A stretch of 64,000 nt of DNA from Exiguobacterium sp. BMC-KP (GCF_001275385.1 NZ_LGIW01000015.1:1302001-1366000); one strand, 5' to 3'; counted from the first letter of the stretch, positions 40,781 through 51,393 are shown. Numbers and translations: made by a program. Notes: generated from the letters alone by a model not told the origin.

Positions 40781-42919
40781 TTAATCTTTAGGTTCAGCTA
40801 GTTCGACCGTCAACTTTCCATTTTCCTTCACTAGTGTACCAGTTCGAGCCGATTGTTTGGTTACAAAACCTTTACCGATGACGTCGAGCTTCAAGTCATA
40901 TAAGCTGACGAGCTTTTTGACGTCTCGCTGCGACCAACCAGTAATATCCGGCATCTTGAACGTATTTGATGTCTTCAGTAAGACACGCTCTCCACTGACG
41001 AACTCTTGACCGCGAGAAGGTATTTGTGAAACGACTTCTGCACCCTCACCGAGGATGATTGGAACCGCTTCTTGCTCTTTTGCCAAATCCGTTGCTTGCC
41101 GCACACTCTTCTGGATATAGCTAGGTGTTATCTTTGCCTTAACGTCAACCGAATCTTTCTGCGTTTCTGGTTGAATGCTTCGATACTGTAGTGCCGTATT
41201 CATGACACCTTTGAACACAGGACTCATGATAAGTGGTCCAGAAACTGACGATTCATTTTTCGACGGACGATCGACTGCAATATACATGATCAATTCCGGA
41301 TCATCTTTCGGAGCCATACCGATGAATGAGTGAATAAATTGTCCTTGAATGTATTTCCCATTCTCAGAAATTTGAGCTGTACCCGTCTTACCGATGACAC
41401 GGTAATCTTTCAGCTTATACATTTGACCGGTTCCGATTTTACTGTTGACGACACCGTCAAGTGCTTCGCGGGTCGCCTTTGCAGCTTCAGCAGAAATCGG
41501 TTTACCTACGACCTCTGTTTTTGCTCGATATGGTGCTTTATCCGTATGATCCGCTTTTTGAATAATGTGCGGTTTGACCATCTCACCGTCACCAGCGATT
41601 GCTGTTGCCCCTTGAAGCAGTTGCATCGGCGTAACCGCTGTTGATTGCCCCCATGAGGTAATGAGTGCATTCAATGGTTTTGACAAATCAGATTGACTAT
41701 TTACTTCTCCCGAGATGTCTATACCCGTTCGTTGGTCAAAATGAAACTTCTTAAAGTAATCTTTATACCGTTCGATTCCAAGTTTTTCTGCAGTCAACTT
41801 TGAGAACATGACGTTTGAGGAGTGATAGACGCCCTCGATCATCGGGATCGTGCCCCAACCGACATCATTGTAATCTTTGATAACGGTTCCTTTATAGTTA
41901 TAACTACCCGATTTATACATCTCATTCGGGCGGAAGACTCCGGCATCGATTGCTGCTGCAAGCGTAAAGATTTTCATCGTCGAACCAGGTTCGAATCGTG
42001 ATGACACGGCGAAGTTCGTAAAGTCCTTCATGTCACGTAGATTTGGGTTGAATGATGGTCGATCCGCCATGGCGAGGATTTCACCGGTCTTCGCATCCAT
42101 GACGATGCCTGTCGCATTTTTGGGCTTATACGTGTTGTACATTTTTTGCATCTCTTTTTCAAGCGACTGTTGAATACGATGATCAATCGTCAAATAGAGA
42201 TTCGATCCATCCTTGGGCTCGTTCGAAACACGAGACGACCCTTGAATCAAGGGATTTCCACTACGGTCTTTCTCAAAGACACGCGCTCCGTAAGATTCGC
42301 TTAAAGCGTCATCATATTGTTTCTCGATTCCCATTTGTCCTTGTAATGCGACACGACCATTTTCCTCCGTAATCTTTTGAACGAACCCAAGCGTATCCGA
42401 CAAGAAAATGCCATTCGGATAGTAACGTTTTGGCTCTTCGATCATTCGAATTCCAGGGAGCTTGAGCTTATCGATTTTTTCTTTTTGATCAAGCGTCAGA
42501 TCATTCCCTTTTTTCCCGAATTCAATTTGAGATCGCTCTTTGTTTTCAATCAAATAGGTCTCTAGTTCCTTCGTTGTCATTCCAAGAATCGGCGCAAGAC
42601 CTTCAGCCGTCTTCTTGAAGTCGACGATCGTCTCATCTGGATCTTTGACGCCACCAAGTCGATAAATCCCAATTAGATGATAGGATGGAACGTTGATGGC
42701 AATCGGAGATCCGAGACGGTCGAATATCTCGCCTCGTTCAGCACCAAGTGTTTCTTGTGATTCCCATCGTTTCTTCTCCGCATACGCAATCATATCTTCA
42801 CCATGAAACTGTTTGGTCGTTGCTAAGTACAAAAATCGGCCAATGAACACAAAAAAGAGAGTAGCAAATATCATCATGATAAAGGCTACTCTCCAACGGG
42901 ATTTTTTCAGTGGATTCAT
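40781..42919 (-). CDS. pbpB: Septal penicillin-binding protein 2B (class B transpeptidase with PASTA domains)
   Basis: A 712-residue class B PBP. One transmembrane anchor (VAFIMMIFATLFFVFIGRFL, residues 9-28) precedes the pedestal domain (AERGEIFDRLGSPIA) and the transpeptidase domain with the nucleophile in FEPGSTMKIF, the SxN motif in HSSNVMFSK and KTGT in VIGKTGTAQIS. Two PASTA repeats end the protein (VPIILGEGAEVVSQIPSRG and MPDITGWSQRDVKKLVSLYD). The stop of ftsL overlaps its start by 4 bases. Confidence 0.95.
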   Translation of the reverse strand: MNPLKKSRWRVAFIMMIFATLFFVFIGRFLYLATTKQFHGEDMIAYAEKKRWESQETLGAERGEIFDRLGSPIAINVPSYHLIGIYRLGGVKDPDETIVDFKKTAEGLAPILGMTTKELETYLIENKERSQIEFGKKGNDLTLDQKEKIDKLKLPGIRMIEEPKRYYPNGIFLSDTLGFVQKITEENGRVALQGQMGIEKQYDDALSESYGARVFEKDRSGNPLIQGSSRVSNEPKDGSNLYLTIDHRIQQSLEKEMQKMYNTYKPKNATGIVMDAKTGEILAMADRPSFNPNLRDMKDFTNFAVSSRFEPGSTMKIFTLAAAIDAGVFRPNEMYKSGSYNYKGTVIKDYNDVGWGTIPMIEGVYHSSNVMFSKLTAEKLGIERYKDYFKKFHFDQRTGIDISGEVNSQSDLSKPLNALITSWGQSTAVTPMQLLQGATAIAGDGEMVKPHIIQKADHTDKAPYRAKTEVVGKPISAEAAKATREALDGVVNSKIGTGQMYKLKDYRVIGKTGTAQISENGKYIQGQFIHSFIGMAPKDDPELIMYIAVDRPSKNESSVSGPLIMSPVFKGVMNTALQYRSIQPETQKDSVDVKAKITPSYIQKSVRQATDLAKEQEAVPIILGEGAEVVSQIPSRGQEFVSGERVLLKTSNTFKMPDITGWSQRDVKKLVSLYDLKLDVIGKGFVTKQSARTGTLVKENGKLTVELAEPKD

Positions 42920-43302
42920 TTAGGAATCACCTTGATGTTCCCTTTACGCATATCAAGACCCTGTTCTTTCGCAATCTTATAAATCCGTTCTGGAGAGCTT
43001 AAGTTCGTGACCTCTAGTTGTAAACGTTCGTTTTCCTTGTTGAGGGTCTGTGTGACTTGATTTTCTTTTGCTAAGTCACGGCTAACATTATATGCCTCAT
43101 TGTGTGTACTGATCGTCAAACTCCCAAATAACACAAGACCACCAATCATCGCACTGTATAAGAATTTTTCAAAAGGATACAAGCGATACTTCGGACGGAC
43201 GGCGACGCGACGCGCAATATCTTCCGTCTTCCGTGGTTCCTGAACAGGTTGTTGACGAACGGGTTGAACCGTTTGGACCGATTTACGAAGTGGTTCTGCC
43301 AT
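42916..43302 (-). CDS. ftsL: Cell division protein FtsL
   Basis: A 128-residue bitopic protein with a basic cytoplasmic tail, one transmembrane segment (FLYSAMIGGLVLFGSLTIST, about residues 48-67) and a leucine-zipper-like extracytoplasmic coiled coil (LAKENQVTQTLNKENERLQL) ending in the typical SPERIYKIAKEQGLDM. It partners DivIB and DivIC. It lies between rsmH and pbpB, its conserved position. Confidence 0.93.
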   Translation of the reverse strand: MAEPLRKSVQTVQPVRQQPVQEPRKTEDIARRVAVRPKYRLYPFEKFLYSAMIGGLVLFGSLTISTHNEAYNVSRDLAKENQVTQTLNKENERLQLEVTNLSSPERIYKIAKEQGLDMRKGNIKVIPK

Positions 43303-43315
43303 TGGAATGCTCCTC

Positions 43316-44254
43316 TCAAGATTCTTTCATTTTTTCAGCAATTCGTAATTTTGCCGATCGGGCACGACGGTTGTCATCGAGTTCCTCGACGCCAGCCGTA
43401 ATTGGCTTGCGTGTAACGAGTCGAAGTTCCGGCTCCATTTCGACGGGAATCATCGGTAAGCCCGGCGGTAGCTCGGGTAGTGATGATTTTTCTTTAATTG
43501 CTTGCTTACACATGCGATCTTCAAGTGAATGGAACGTGATGACACATAGACGTCCACCGACTCGTAATACATCAATTGCTTGGTGTACCGCACGGTCAAA
43601 CACATTCAGTTCGTCATTGACGGCAATCCGGATTGCTTGGAATGTCCGTTTCGCAGGATGTCCGCCTTTGCGACGTGCTGGTGCAGGAATCGCATCCTTA
43701 ATCAATTCGACGAGTTCGAATGTCGTCTCAATCGGGCGCTCTTCCCGTGCTTTTTCGATTTTACGCGCAATTTGTTTTGAGAATTTCTCTTCCCCGTATG
43801 TAAAGAAGATACGTACGAGATCATTATACGGCCACTCATTGACGACTTCGTAGGCAGAAAGTGGAGAAGATTGATCCATGCGCATGTCGAGACGTGCGTC
43901 GTGATTATAACTAAATCCTCGTTCCCCTTCGTCTAATTGTGGTGAAGAGACACCGAGATCGAATAAGATGCCGTCCACTTTCTCGACGCCATGTGCTGCT
44001 AGTTGATCTTTTAAATAAGCAAAATTACTCTTTATTAAAGTAAAGCGACCTTCATACGCCGCGAGACGTTCTGCTGCATGAGCGAGTGCGACATCATCTT
44101 GATCAAATGCATACAGATGACCGGTCGTCAATTGCTTGACGATCTCTTCGCTGTGTCCTGCTCCGCCCAATGTACAATCGACGTAAATACCGTCGGGTTT
44201 AATCGCGAGTCCTTCGATTGACTCCCATTTCAAAACTGTTTCATGCTCAAACAT
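43316..44254 (-). CDS. rsmH: 16S rRNA (cytosine-1402-N4)-methyltransferase
   Basis: A 312-residue SAM-dependent methyltransferase (MraW). The SAM-binding motif is [21 protein letters not shown] near residue 30, followed by [19 protein letters not shown] and the [10 protein letters not shown] block. ATG 44254 follows GGTGAGGCAGG; a GTG four codons upstream lies inside that sequence. In Bacillus mraZ precedes this gene; here the next gene upstream is bshC. Confidence 0.96.
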   Translation of the reverse strand: MFEHETVLKWESIEGLAIKPDGIYVDCTLGGAGHSEEIVKQLTTGHLYAFDQDDVALAHAAERLAAYEGRFTLIKSNFAYLKDQLAAHGVEKVDGILFDLGVSSPQLDEGERGFSYNHDARLDMRMDQSSPLSAYEVVNEWPYNDLVRIFFTYGEEKFSKQIARKIEKAREERPIETTFELVELIKDAIPAPARRKGGHPAKRTFQAIRIAVNDELNVFDRAVHQAIDVLRVGGRLCVITFHSLEDRMCKQAIKEKSSLPELPPGLPMIPVEMEPELRLVTRKPITAGVEELDDNRRARSAKLRIAEKMKES

Positions 44255-44389
44255 GTCCTGCCTCACCTTTCACTGTCCTTGAAGGACGTTACTCTTTTTC
44301 AATGTATCATATTCTCTCGTGAAAACGTTACGAAAATGAGACAGTTTTCTAGATTTATTTAACTTTTGTGTAATTTTCGCTAAAAAAAC

Positions 44390-44417
44390 GAAAAAACCTG
44401 CTTGTTTCAGCAGGTTT
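44390..44417 (-). terminator. Terminator after bshC
   Basis: The stem AACCTGCTG / AAGCAGGTT closes with loop AAAC and is followed by TTTTTTCG on the minus strand. It overlaps the bshC stop codon and separates bshC from the rsmH-led division cluster. Confidence 0.85.
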
Positions 44418-45978
44418 AGAGGAAAATCTTCAGTTGGTCACTCGTGTTCGCTTCATAGGCTTTCCTTAAGTCCCGAACAAAATTAAGACCATGATGATTC
44501 AACCACGGTAGGACAGAATGAACCCGTTCTTGTGGCGCTCCATCAGGAAGCAGATGATAGGCAGTCTCTTTATATTGCCGCGTCTGTCGGTCGAACTGAC
44601 GTCGATCCTCTGCTAACAGACCGGCAATCGATTGCTCGAGTTGTTTCTTGATCTTCTCACTCTTGCTCGAAGTCCGCAGGAGATGGTGTTCGAGTGAAAG
44701 GAACTCGGAGACAAAACTATCTTTTAGCATCGCCGCCGTATGCAAACGTTCTGTCATCTTCTCTTCTGAATAGACCGGAATCGGAACGCCTGACTGAATG
44801 ATTTTTTCAATCGATACGTCTAGTTTGGCGAGACGTTTTTCATCGCTACGGCGCACAAGTAATCCGCCCATGCGGGGAATCAAAAGTGGCATCGTCCAAT
44901 TCAGATGATGGAAGAGCGGTCGTAATCGCGTCCAGTAGGCTAATTCCCCTGGACCGCCGATATAAGCAAGCGTCGGGAATAAGTAATCCTGCATCAATGG
45001 ACGCGTGACGACACTGTTTGAGAACCGCTCTGGACTGGCATACAGTAACGCAATCAACTCAAGCTCTGTATACTGCTTCCCTTGTTTTGTTTCAAACCCG
45101 TCTGCCGTCGGATAAAGCAACTGACGACCGTGATCATCAATGAAGAGGTGTGCTGCTTCTTCGTTCAAAAATGTATCAGGTAATTCTGTCGTTTGCGCAA
45201 TTCCATCCGAAAGAGCACGTCTAAACTCCGCATTGTCTTGAATCAATCGTTCAAAGAACGGAATTTCAAATTCACGGACCACTTGTGTATCAGCATCAAA
45301 GAAGACGACATCAAAATCGATCAGTTCACCGATTAATTGTGAAAAGAACATACCGTATGACGTACATTCCTCAACGAGTTGCTTTAGACGCAAGACTAAT
45401 TGTTTCGTATGCACCGTCTCTGGCATTGCTCGGAACGTCTCTTCGATCATTCCAAGAAGTGCTGACTGATCAAAAGAGAGTCGACTGACTGAGCGGGCAA
45501 TCGATTCTGCTGGTGCGATCGCAATCTTTCGCGTTTGAAAATCTGCTGTCGGAACATAGACATGGTTAATTTCATCAAAATCATGATCTTCGGTCGCGAG
45601 CCAAAAAATCGGAACGACAGGACGTTCGAGCGTCGATTCCGCCTGCTGCGCGACCTTAAGACAGGTCAACAATTTATAGATCGCATATAATGGTCCGCCA
45701 AAGATGCCGGTTTGTTGTCCTGTAACGACAGCTTGGGCTTCACCTGTACGTAGTTGTGCGACGCGTTCCCGCAACCGCTCCGTCATGTTCGGATTTTGAC
45801 GTTCGAGTTCGTCCGTTAGCTTCGCGAGGTGAGGATAGTGACGCTCTTCTAACAAGCGACTTCTCGACTGTAAACCGTTCTCCCCAATGTGGTCGACATA
45901 TGTTAAGAATTCTTCTCGTGAAGCACGATGCATCAACGAGTTATCATCATATAAGGCTTCAAATGGTTGTACCTTCAA
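44416..45978 (-). CDS. bshC: Bacillithiol biosynthesis cysteine-adding enzyme
   Basis: A 520-residue BshC (YllA), the putative ligase adding Cys to GlcN-malate in bacillithiol synthesis. The family core is AVVTGQQTGIFGGPLYAIYK near residue 85, followed by PIFWLATEDHDFDEINHVYV, and a long C-terminal coiled coil (about residues 385-465). The start is TTG 45978, 7 bases after GAAGGGA; no better ATG precedes the conserved N-terminus. Its presence indicates that the organism uses bacillithiol as its low-molecular-weight thiol. Confidence 0.95.
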   Translation of the reverse strand: MKVQPFEALYDDNSLMHRASREEFLTYVDHIGENGLQSRSRLLEERHYPHLAKLTDELERQNPNMTERLRERVAQLRTGEAQAVVTGQQTGIFGGPLYAIYKLLTCLKVAQQAESTLERPVVPIFWLATEDHDFDEINHVYVPTADFQTRKIAIAPAESIARSVSRLSFDQSALLGMIEETFRAMPETVHTKQLVLRLKQLVEECTSYGMFFSQLIGELIDFDVVFFDADTQVVREFEIPFFERLIQDNAEFRRALSDGIAQTTELPDTFLNEEAAHLFIDDHGRQLLYPTADGFETKQGKQYTELELIALLYASPERFSNSVVTRPLMQDYLFPTLAYIGGPGELAYWTRLRPLFHHLNWTMPLLIPRMGGLLVRRSDEKRLAKLDVSIEKIIQSGVPIPVYSEEKMTERLHTAAMLKDSFVSEFLSLEHHLLRTSSKSEKIKKQLEQSIAGLLAEDRRQFDRQTRQYKETAYHLLPDGAPQERVHSVLPWLNHHGLNFVRDLRKAYEANTSDQLKIFL

Positions 45979-46007
45979 ACAAAATCCCTTCTTTCTTACC
46001 TAACTGG

Positions 46008-46364
46008 TCAGCTGATGAACAGTTGACGTATACCAAGCACAAACAATACGAAATGAACAGGTAATGCCAGCAAGATAATGATCCGCCAACTATGTCGAAT
46101 CATTTGTCTCAAATCGACATCGAGTTGTCGAATCCGTTGCCAGAGCGCATTTAACGCAAAAACCAACAGCACAGCGATGATGATCCATCCCAGATAGTTC
46201 GTTCCGGTCAAGGCGATTAATGCAACATGAATCGCATAAAGAACGATAAACGTTCCGAAATCGAGTGCAAATCGAACTGCCTTCCCATGCTTTCGAAACA
46301 GAAGTAGAAAGATGAGATACAACGCAATCAGGCTGAATAAAGGAAAAATGATGAAGACCGTCAC
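46008..46364 (-). CDS. DUF3397 family membrane protein
   Basis: A 118-residue membrane protein with four hydrophobic segments (IIFPLFSLIALYLIFLLLF, FGTFIVLYAIHVALIALTG, GWIIIAVLLVFALNALW, IIILLALPVHFVLFVLGI) and a charged cytoplasmic loop (QRIRQLDVDLRQMIR). It resembles DUF3397 proteins that sit next to bshC in Bacillales. Function unknown. Its start overlaps panE by 4 bases. Confidence 0.75.
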   Translation of the reverse strand: MTVFIIFPLFSLIALYLIFLLLFRKHGKAVRFALDFGTFIVLYAIHVALIALTGTNYLGWIIIAVLLVFALNALWQRIRQLDVDLRQMIRHSWRIIILLALPVHFVLFVLGIRQLFIS

Positions 46365-47170
46365 TGCGGACCCTCCCTCTGTTTGATCTGTTCATAATAA
46401 AAAGATAAGCGCGGTGTCACAGTCGTCGCTTGACGTAACGCATATCCGAGTATCGGTTCTACTTCTGTTTGTCGCCCGTGCTCAAGATCCCGTAACATGG
46501 AAGAACGATTTTTGCTCGTATTCTTCATGATTCGCTCGATTTCGGAATAAGTAATGTCGTGGTGTGGGAAGATCGTCCGCATCTCGTCAAACAATTGACG
46601 GGCTTCTTGTCGATAAGGCATATCAAGTAAGCATCCATTCTCGACGCCGTAAAAGGCAGTCACTGGATTGATGACGACGTTAATGAACAGTTTCGTCAAT
46701 AAGACAGCTTCCATATCTGATTCGAATTCAAAACATAGCTGTTTTGAGGATAAGTTCGAAATCGCTTCGTTACCGTAACGGATGCGTCCTTTCCCAGTAT
46801 GCTTGACCTCAAACGGTGCAGTGCGCATGGCACCATGCTCGACGACACCGAATAAGACATGTGGCAATCGCTCTTTCCACTGTAGATGGTCCATCCCGTT
46901 TTGCAGGAACATGACAGGACACGTTAGTCGTTCTAGTATTGGAATCACACTTTTTATATCATACGACTTTGTCGCAACAAATACCAAGTCTTCTGACTCG
47001 AGTCGATCAATCTTCCGAACCCGTACGAGGCGGCTCGCTTGTCCGTCTAGAATGACCGGTCGTTCTTCTTCTTGTTCTTGTCGTGTATAGAGCGTGACTG
47101 AATGTTCTTCCGATAAATAAGAGGCAAGCAATAAACCGATGGCTCCCGCGCCAATGATTCCAATATTCAT
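46361..47170 (-). CDS. panE: 2-dehydropantoate 2-reductase
   Basis: A 269-residue ketopantoate reductase-family enzyme that uses NADPH to make pantoate for coenzyme A. The dinucleotide motif is NIGIIGAGAIGLLLASYLS; the C-terminal helical domain contains KLFINVVINPVTAFYG with the catalytic Lys/Asn region. The start ATG 47170 follows AAAGGGGAAAAG. It is short for the family (about 300), and specificity within the PanE/ApbA family cannot be proved from sequence. Confidence 0.86.
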   Translation of the reverse strand: MNIGIIGAGAIGLLLASYLSEEHSVTLYTRQEQEEERPVILDGQASRLVRVRKIDRLESEDLVFVATKSYDIKSVIPILERLTCPVMFLQNGMDHLQWKERLPHVLFGVVEHGAMRTAPFEVKHTGKGRIRYGNEAISNLSSKQLCFEFESDMEAVLLTKLFINVVINPVTAFYGVENGCLLDMPYRQEARQLFDEMRTIFPHHDITYSEIERIMKNTSKNRSSMLRDLEHGRQTEVEPILGYALRQATTVTPRLSFYYEQIKQREGPQ

Positions 47171-47190
47171 CTCAATCTTTTCCCCTTTCA

Positions 47191-47238
47191 TGAAAAAAGC
47201 GACCTTAAAACCGATTTCTCGATTCGAAGGTCGCTTTT
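47191..47238 (-). terminator. Terminator after rpmF
   Basis: On the minus strand AAGCGACCTT and AAGGTCGCTT form a 10-bp stem with an imperfect ATCGAGAAATCGGTTTT insert, followed by TTTTTTC. It lies just downstream of rpmF and upstream of panE. Confidence 0.85.
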
Positions 47239-47254
47239 ATACCGATCAATCAGC

Positions 47255-47428
47255 TTACTTGCTGACGATTTCTTTACCTTTGTACGAGCCACATGCTTTA
47301 CAAACACGGTGTGAAAGTTTCATTTCACCACAGTTTGGGCACTCGACCATACCTGGTACACGGAGTTTGAAATGAGTACGGCGAAGACGTTTGCGTGTTT
47401 TCGACGTTCTGCGGAATGGTACTGCCAT
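47255..47428 (-). CDS. rpmF: 50S ribosomal protein L32
   Basis: A 57-residue zinc-ribbon ribosomal protein read directly from the minus strand. It begins [20 protein letters not shown] and has the four-Cys pattern CPNC and CKAC at residues 30-46, so it is the zinc-binding (C+) form. It starts 46 bases after the YceD-family gene, its usual partner, with which it shares a promoter. Confidence 0.97.
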
Positions 47429-47474
47429 CGTTGTCCACCTCCTTGAAAAAATACACTCGCCTTTACTTCAGAAA

Positions 47475-47999
47475 TCAGGAATCCTGATCTTTTTTAAAGA
47501 ACTGAGCGAGACCCGCGAGTCGCGGATCAATTTTTGGTTCGGTTTCCTCTGGATCTTCTTCAGAAAGAATCGTCCAGCCTTCCCCCTCAACCAACTGATT
47601 CTCTTCATCATCCCCATGCACTTGCACTGGCACATGAAGTAAAATCAATTCTTGCACGAGCGGTCGAAGATCGACCGTATTCCCGATTGGTACGTTGATG
47701 TCATCTGCTTCATTCGAAACAGCATCAACTTCAAGCAGGAATGGCTCGATGGATTCAATCTCGAATGGATAAGCAACGTCACTTAGCGTCCGGGCATCCG
47801 GAAGCGTCATTTCGCCGGTAATCCGAAGATTGAATATTAATTGATTCGATGTAAACGATGCATTTGCACGAACGTGCACAGGTTGCACCGCCCGGATATC
47901 CGGATGGAGGGCGACTAGCTCATTGAGCTCGATCGTCTCGTTAACCTGAAGTTGACCCAGATTACGCAATTTATTCAATTGCATCAGGGACCATTTCAT
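47475..47999 (-). CDS. YceD/DUF177 family protein
   Basis: A 174-residue acidic protein (YlbN of Bacillus). It shows the DUF177 blocks NFRITGEMTLPDART-like (here LRITGEMTLPDARTLSDVAY) and a C-terminal WTILSEEDPEETEPKIDPRLAGLAQFFK, whose DPR.A.L motif is characteristic. Family members in bacteria and plastids are tied to large rRNA accumulation, and the gene is almost always upstream of rpmF. ATG 47999 follows GAGGTGATTCGG. Confidence 0.9.
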   Translation of the reverse strand: MKWSLMQLNKLRNLGQLQVNETIELNELVALHPDIRAVQPVHVRANASFTSNQLIFNLRITGEMTLPDARTLSDVAYPFEIESIEPFLLEVDAVSNEADDINVPIGNTVDLRPLVQELILLHVPVQVHGDDEENQLVEGEGWTILSEEDPEETEPKIDPRLAGLAQFFKKDQDS

Positions 48000-48027
48000 C
48001 CGAATCACCTCAATTGCAACAATATGA

Positions 48028-48056
48028 ATTATAGAGAGGACATCTTGTTTTGTCAA
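48028..48056 (-). promoter_or_regulatory. Perfect sigma-A promoter for the DUF177-rpmF operon
   Basis: The minus strand has TTGACA (48051-48056), a 17-base spacer and TATAAT (48028-48033), a full consensus match, as expected for a ribosomal-protein transcript. The predicted leader is only about 22 bases. Confidence 0.9.
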
Positions 48057-48155
48057 TGTTTTTTCTTTACACTGAAATCGCTAGAGAACGAACACTTTTG
48101 GACGTCTTCATCCATATTACCGCACTTAATTCGGTTTGCAAAGGAGAAAGTTTTC

Positions 48156-49307
48156 ATGAGGATGACAGCTATCATTTCAGAGTACAATCCGTTTCACAAT
48201 GGACACTACTATCAAGCGACGACAGCACGACGGGAAACAGGTGCTGATGTCATCGTCGCCATCATGAGCGGGACGTTCATGCAGCGGGGTGAACCCGCAT
48301 TTACGGATAAATGGACACGCGCTCAAGCAGCAGTTGCTAGCGGTGCCGTTGACCTTGTCCTTGAACTTCCCTTTTATTTCGCCGTCCAGCGTGCAGATCG
48401 CTTTGCGCGTGGCGGTGTGACGATTGCCGAGACGATCGGTTGCCAGTCACTTTCGTTTGGAAGTGAGTGTGGCGAGATCGAACCGTTTCTACACGCCGCA
48501 TCGGAACAGATCGAAGAGACACCTGCATACAAGCAAGCATTACGCGACGGATTAGCATCTGGTCTCTCTTCTGCCCTCGCCGCTAGCCAAGCATTCAAGA
48601 GAGTCTCTCAAACGCTTGATTTGACGCAACCGAATAATACGCTTGGTTATTATTACGCTCGCGCCGCAAAAACGCTCGCGCTTCACACGACGCAGCGAAT
48701 CGGAAGCGGCTACCATGACCTATCAACTGGAGATATCATGAGCGCCACCGCAATACGTGCCCATCATCAAACACATGGTCAGTTGCTCGCGCTTCCCGCA
48801 CAGACGGAGGATGTCTTGACGAACGCCTCTTTCGCCAATTTTTCACACTATTACCCGTGGATTCGACAACGTCTATTAACGACGCCACTTTCAGAGTTGG
48901 TACGGATTGCTGGGATCGATACTTCGTTAGCTCCACGACTCGTGGAAGGAGCGAAACATGCAGTAACGTTCGATACTTTCCTGAATTACGTTAAAACACG
49001 CCGTTATACGCGAACAAGCCTGCAACGTGCCCTGATCTATCTTTTAACGACAACGACAGCAGAGGAGGTCGCACGGATCGATTACGACCATGTCGATTTT
49101 GTTCGCCCTCTCGCCTTTTCAGAACACGGACGACAGGCACTCAAAACCATTAAAACGCGGACTCCTATATTCAGTACGTTCACGAGTCATCCTTGGCTAA
49201 CGAAAGAAAGCCAAGTGACAGCTGCATACGCACTGCCCTTGGCTCGTTACGACGCGTTGCTCGAACACCGTCGTTTTCCTTATTTCGCTGGAAGATCTTC
49301 TAAATAA
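48156..49307 (+). CDS. tmcAL: tRNA(Met) cytidine acetate ligase
   Basis: A 383-residue TmcAL (YlbM), which uses acetate and ATP to make N4-acetylcytidine at the elongator tRNA-Met wobble base. The nucleotidyltransferase HxGH motif is EYNPFHNGHYYQA near residue 9; SGTFMQRGEPAFTDKW and LSFGSECGEIE are further family blocks. The start ATG 48156 follows AAGGAGAAAG at normal spacing. It is divergent from the DUF177-rpmF operon, and its 3' end overlaps the convergent protease gene by 28 bases. Confidence 0.94.
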   Translation: MRMTAIISEYNPFHNGHYYQATTARRETGADVIVAIMSGTFMQRGEPAFTDKWTRAQAAVASGAVDLVLELPFYFAVQRADRFARGGVTIAETIGCQSLSFGSECGEIEPFLHAASEQIEETPAYKQALRDGLASGLSSALAASQAFKRVSQTLDLTQPNNTLGYYYARAAKTLALHTTQRIGSGYHDLSTGDIMSATAIRAHHQTHGQLLALPAQTEDVLTNASFANFSHYYPWIRQRLLTTPLSELVRIAGIDTSLAPRLVEGAKHAVTFDTFLNYVKTRRYTRTSLQRALIYLLTTTTAEEVARIDYDHVDFVRPLAFSEHGRQALKTIKTRTPIFSTFTSHPWLTKESQVTAAYALPLARYDALLEHRRFPYFAGRSSK

Positions 49308-50277
49308 TCAATCGCGTCTTCAACTGTCTTAATCGGAACGAGCTTCATGTTCGTTCCGAGTTTTTTTATGGACGGTTTTGCTTCTTTATAGTTTTCCCCT
49401 GCCGGTACGAACATGATTTCTGCTTCTGCCTCGTCAGCAGCGACAACCTTTTGCCATGCTCCACCAATTGGTCCAACCTTTCCACCTTCTTCAATCGTTC
49501 CAGTGCCGGCGATTTTATGTCCTTTCGCCAAGTCCCCTGGTGTCAATTGATCATAGATTTCAAGCGTGAACATCATCCCAGCAGAAGGTCCACCGACGTC
49601 TTCGACGCGAAACTCAATCTCAGGATCCGTCGTCACGTTTGAAATTGGGAGCGGTTCGTAAATACCGAGCCCGACTCGTTTGACCTCTTTTGATAACTGG
49701 TCTACGCGAATTGTCGTCTTCTTCACTTCCGATTTACGCGTGAACTGAATCGCAACTGGCGTTTTCGCTTTTTTTGCTTGAATCGTCTTCATGAATCCGT
49801 CAAACGAGGCTATCGGTTTCCCGTCAACGTCGGTAATGCGGTCGCCTGCCTTTAACTTCCCTTCAGCTGGACCACCTGGAATGACACCGGATACGTAGAC
49901 CCCATTGAAATCGACATCGACCTTTTGATCCGCCAATTCATACGCTTCAATCGTCGCGTTATGTTGTGCTTCTTCCATGTATAGCTTCTGACGCGTTTCA
50001 TACTGTGCGTCTGACTCGCCGTCATACAGATAATCACTTACACTCGATGTTTCTGAAAACGGCAGGAACAGGCTTTCTACAAGGAAATAAGGCGTTGCTC
50101 GACGCTGTGCGATCGTCAGCATCATTAAGTCTCCTGGTTCCTTATCGCCTCCAGACACATCGATTAAGTCTTCAGTCGACGTTGCATCACCTGGATACGA
50201 AATGAAATAAGGAAGTGGTACGAAAAATACGATCAAGGCAGCGATGATCGCTGCTAGGGCGGGTTTCCATGCTTTCA

Positions 50278-50278
<1 letters not shown>
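49280..50278 (-). CDS. SepM/YlbL-type PDZ-Lon serine protease
   Basis: A 332-residue membrane-anchored protease. A single N-terminal transmembrane segment (ALAAIIAALIVFFVPLPYFI) precedes a PDZ domain (VSGVIPGGPAEGKLKAGDRITDVDGKPI) and a Lon-type S16 domain with the nucleophile in DVGGPSAGMMF and the Lys in PIGGAWQKVVAA. Streptococcal SepM trims competence pheromone; in Bacillus YlbL degrades the checkpoint inhibitor YneA. Which applies here is unknown. ATG 50278 is 7 bases after GGGAG. Its coding sequence contains a terminator for the opposing gene. Confidence 0.92.
49331..49367 (+). terminator. Intrinsic terminator for tmcAL, inside the opposing protease gene
   Basis: On the plus strand TCGGAACGA (49333-49341) and TCGTTCCGA (49351-49359) form a perfect 9-bp stem with a 9-base loop, followed by G and seven T residues. 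It lies 25 bases past the tmcAL stop and wholly inside the 3' coding part of the convergent protease gene. Confidence 0.85.
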
Positions 50279-51338
<1,060 letters not shown>

Positions 51339-51393
51339 TTCCTTCATTCCTTTCAACAAAGAAGCGACGAGGATGTCCTCATCGCTCCATGGA

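Noticed and set aside
43233-43853. 206-residue plus-strand open frame across ftsL and rsmH
   Set aside because: It crosses the gap between two conserved minus-strand genes, has no ribosome-binding site and no recognisable domain.
44320-44333. Catabolite-responsive-element-like TGAAAACGTTACGA upstream of rsmH
   Set aside because: It differs from the cre consensus at two of the more conserved 3' positions and no independent support was found.
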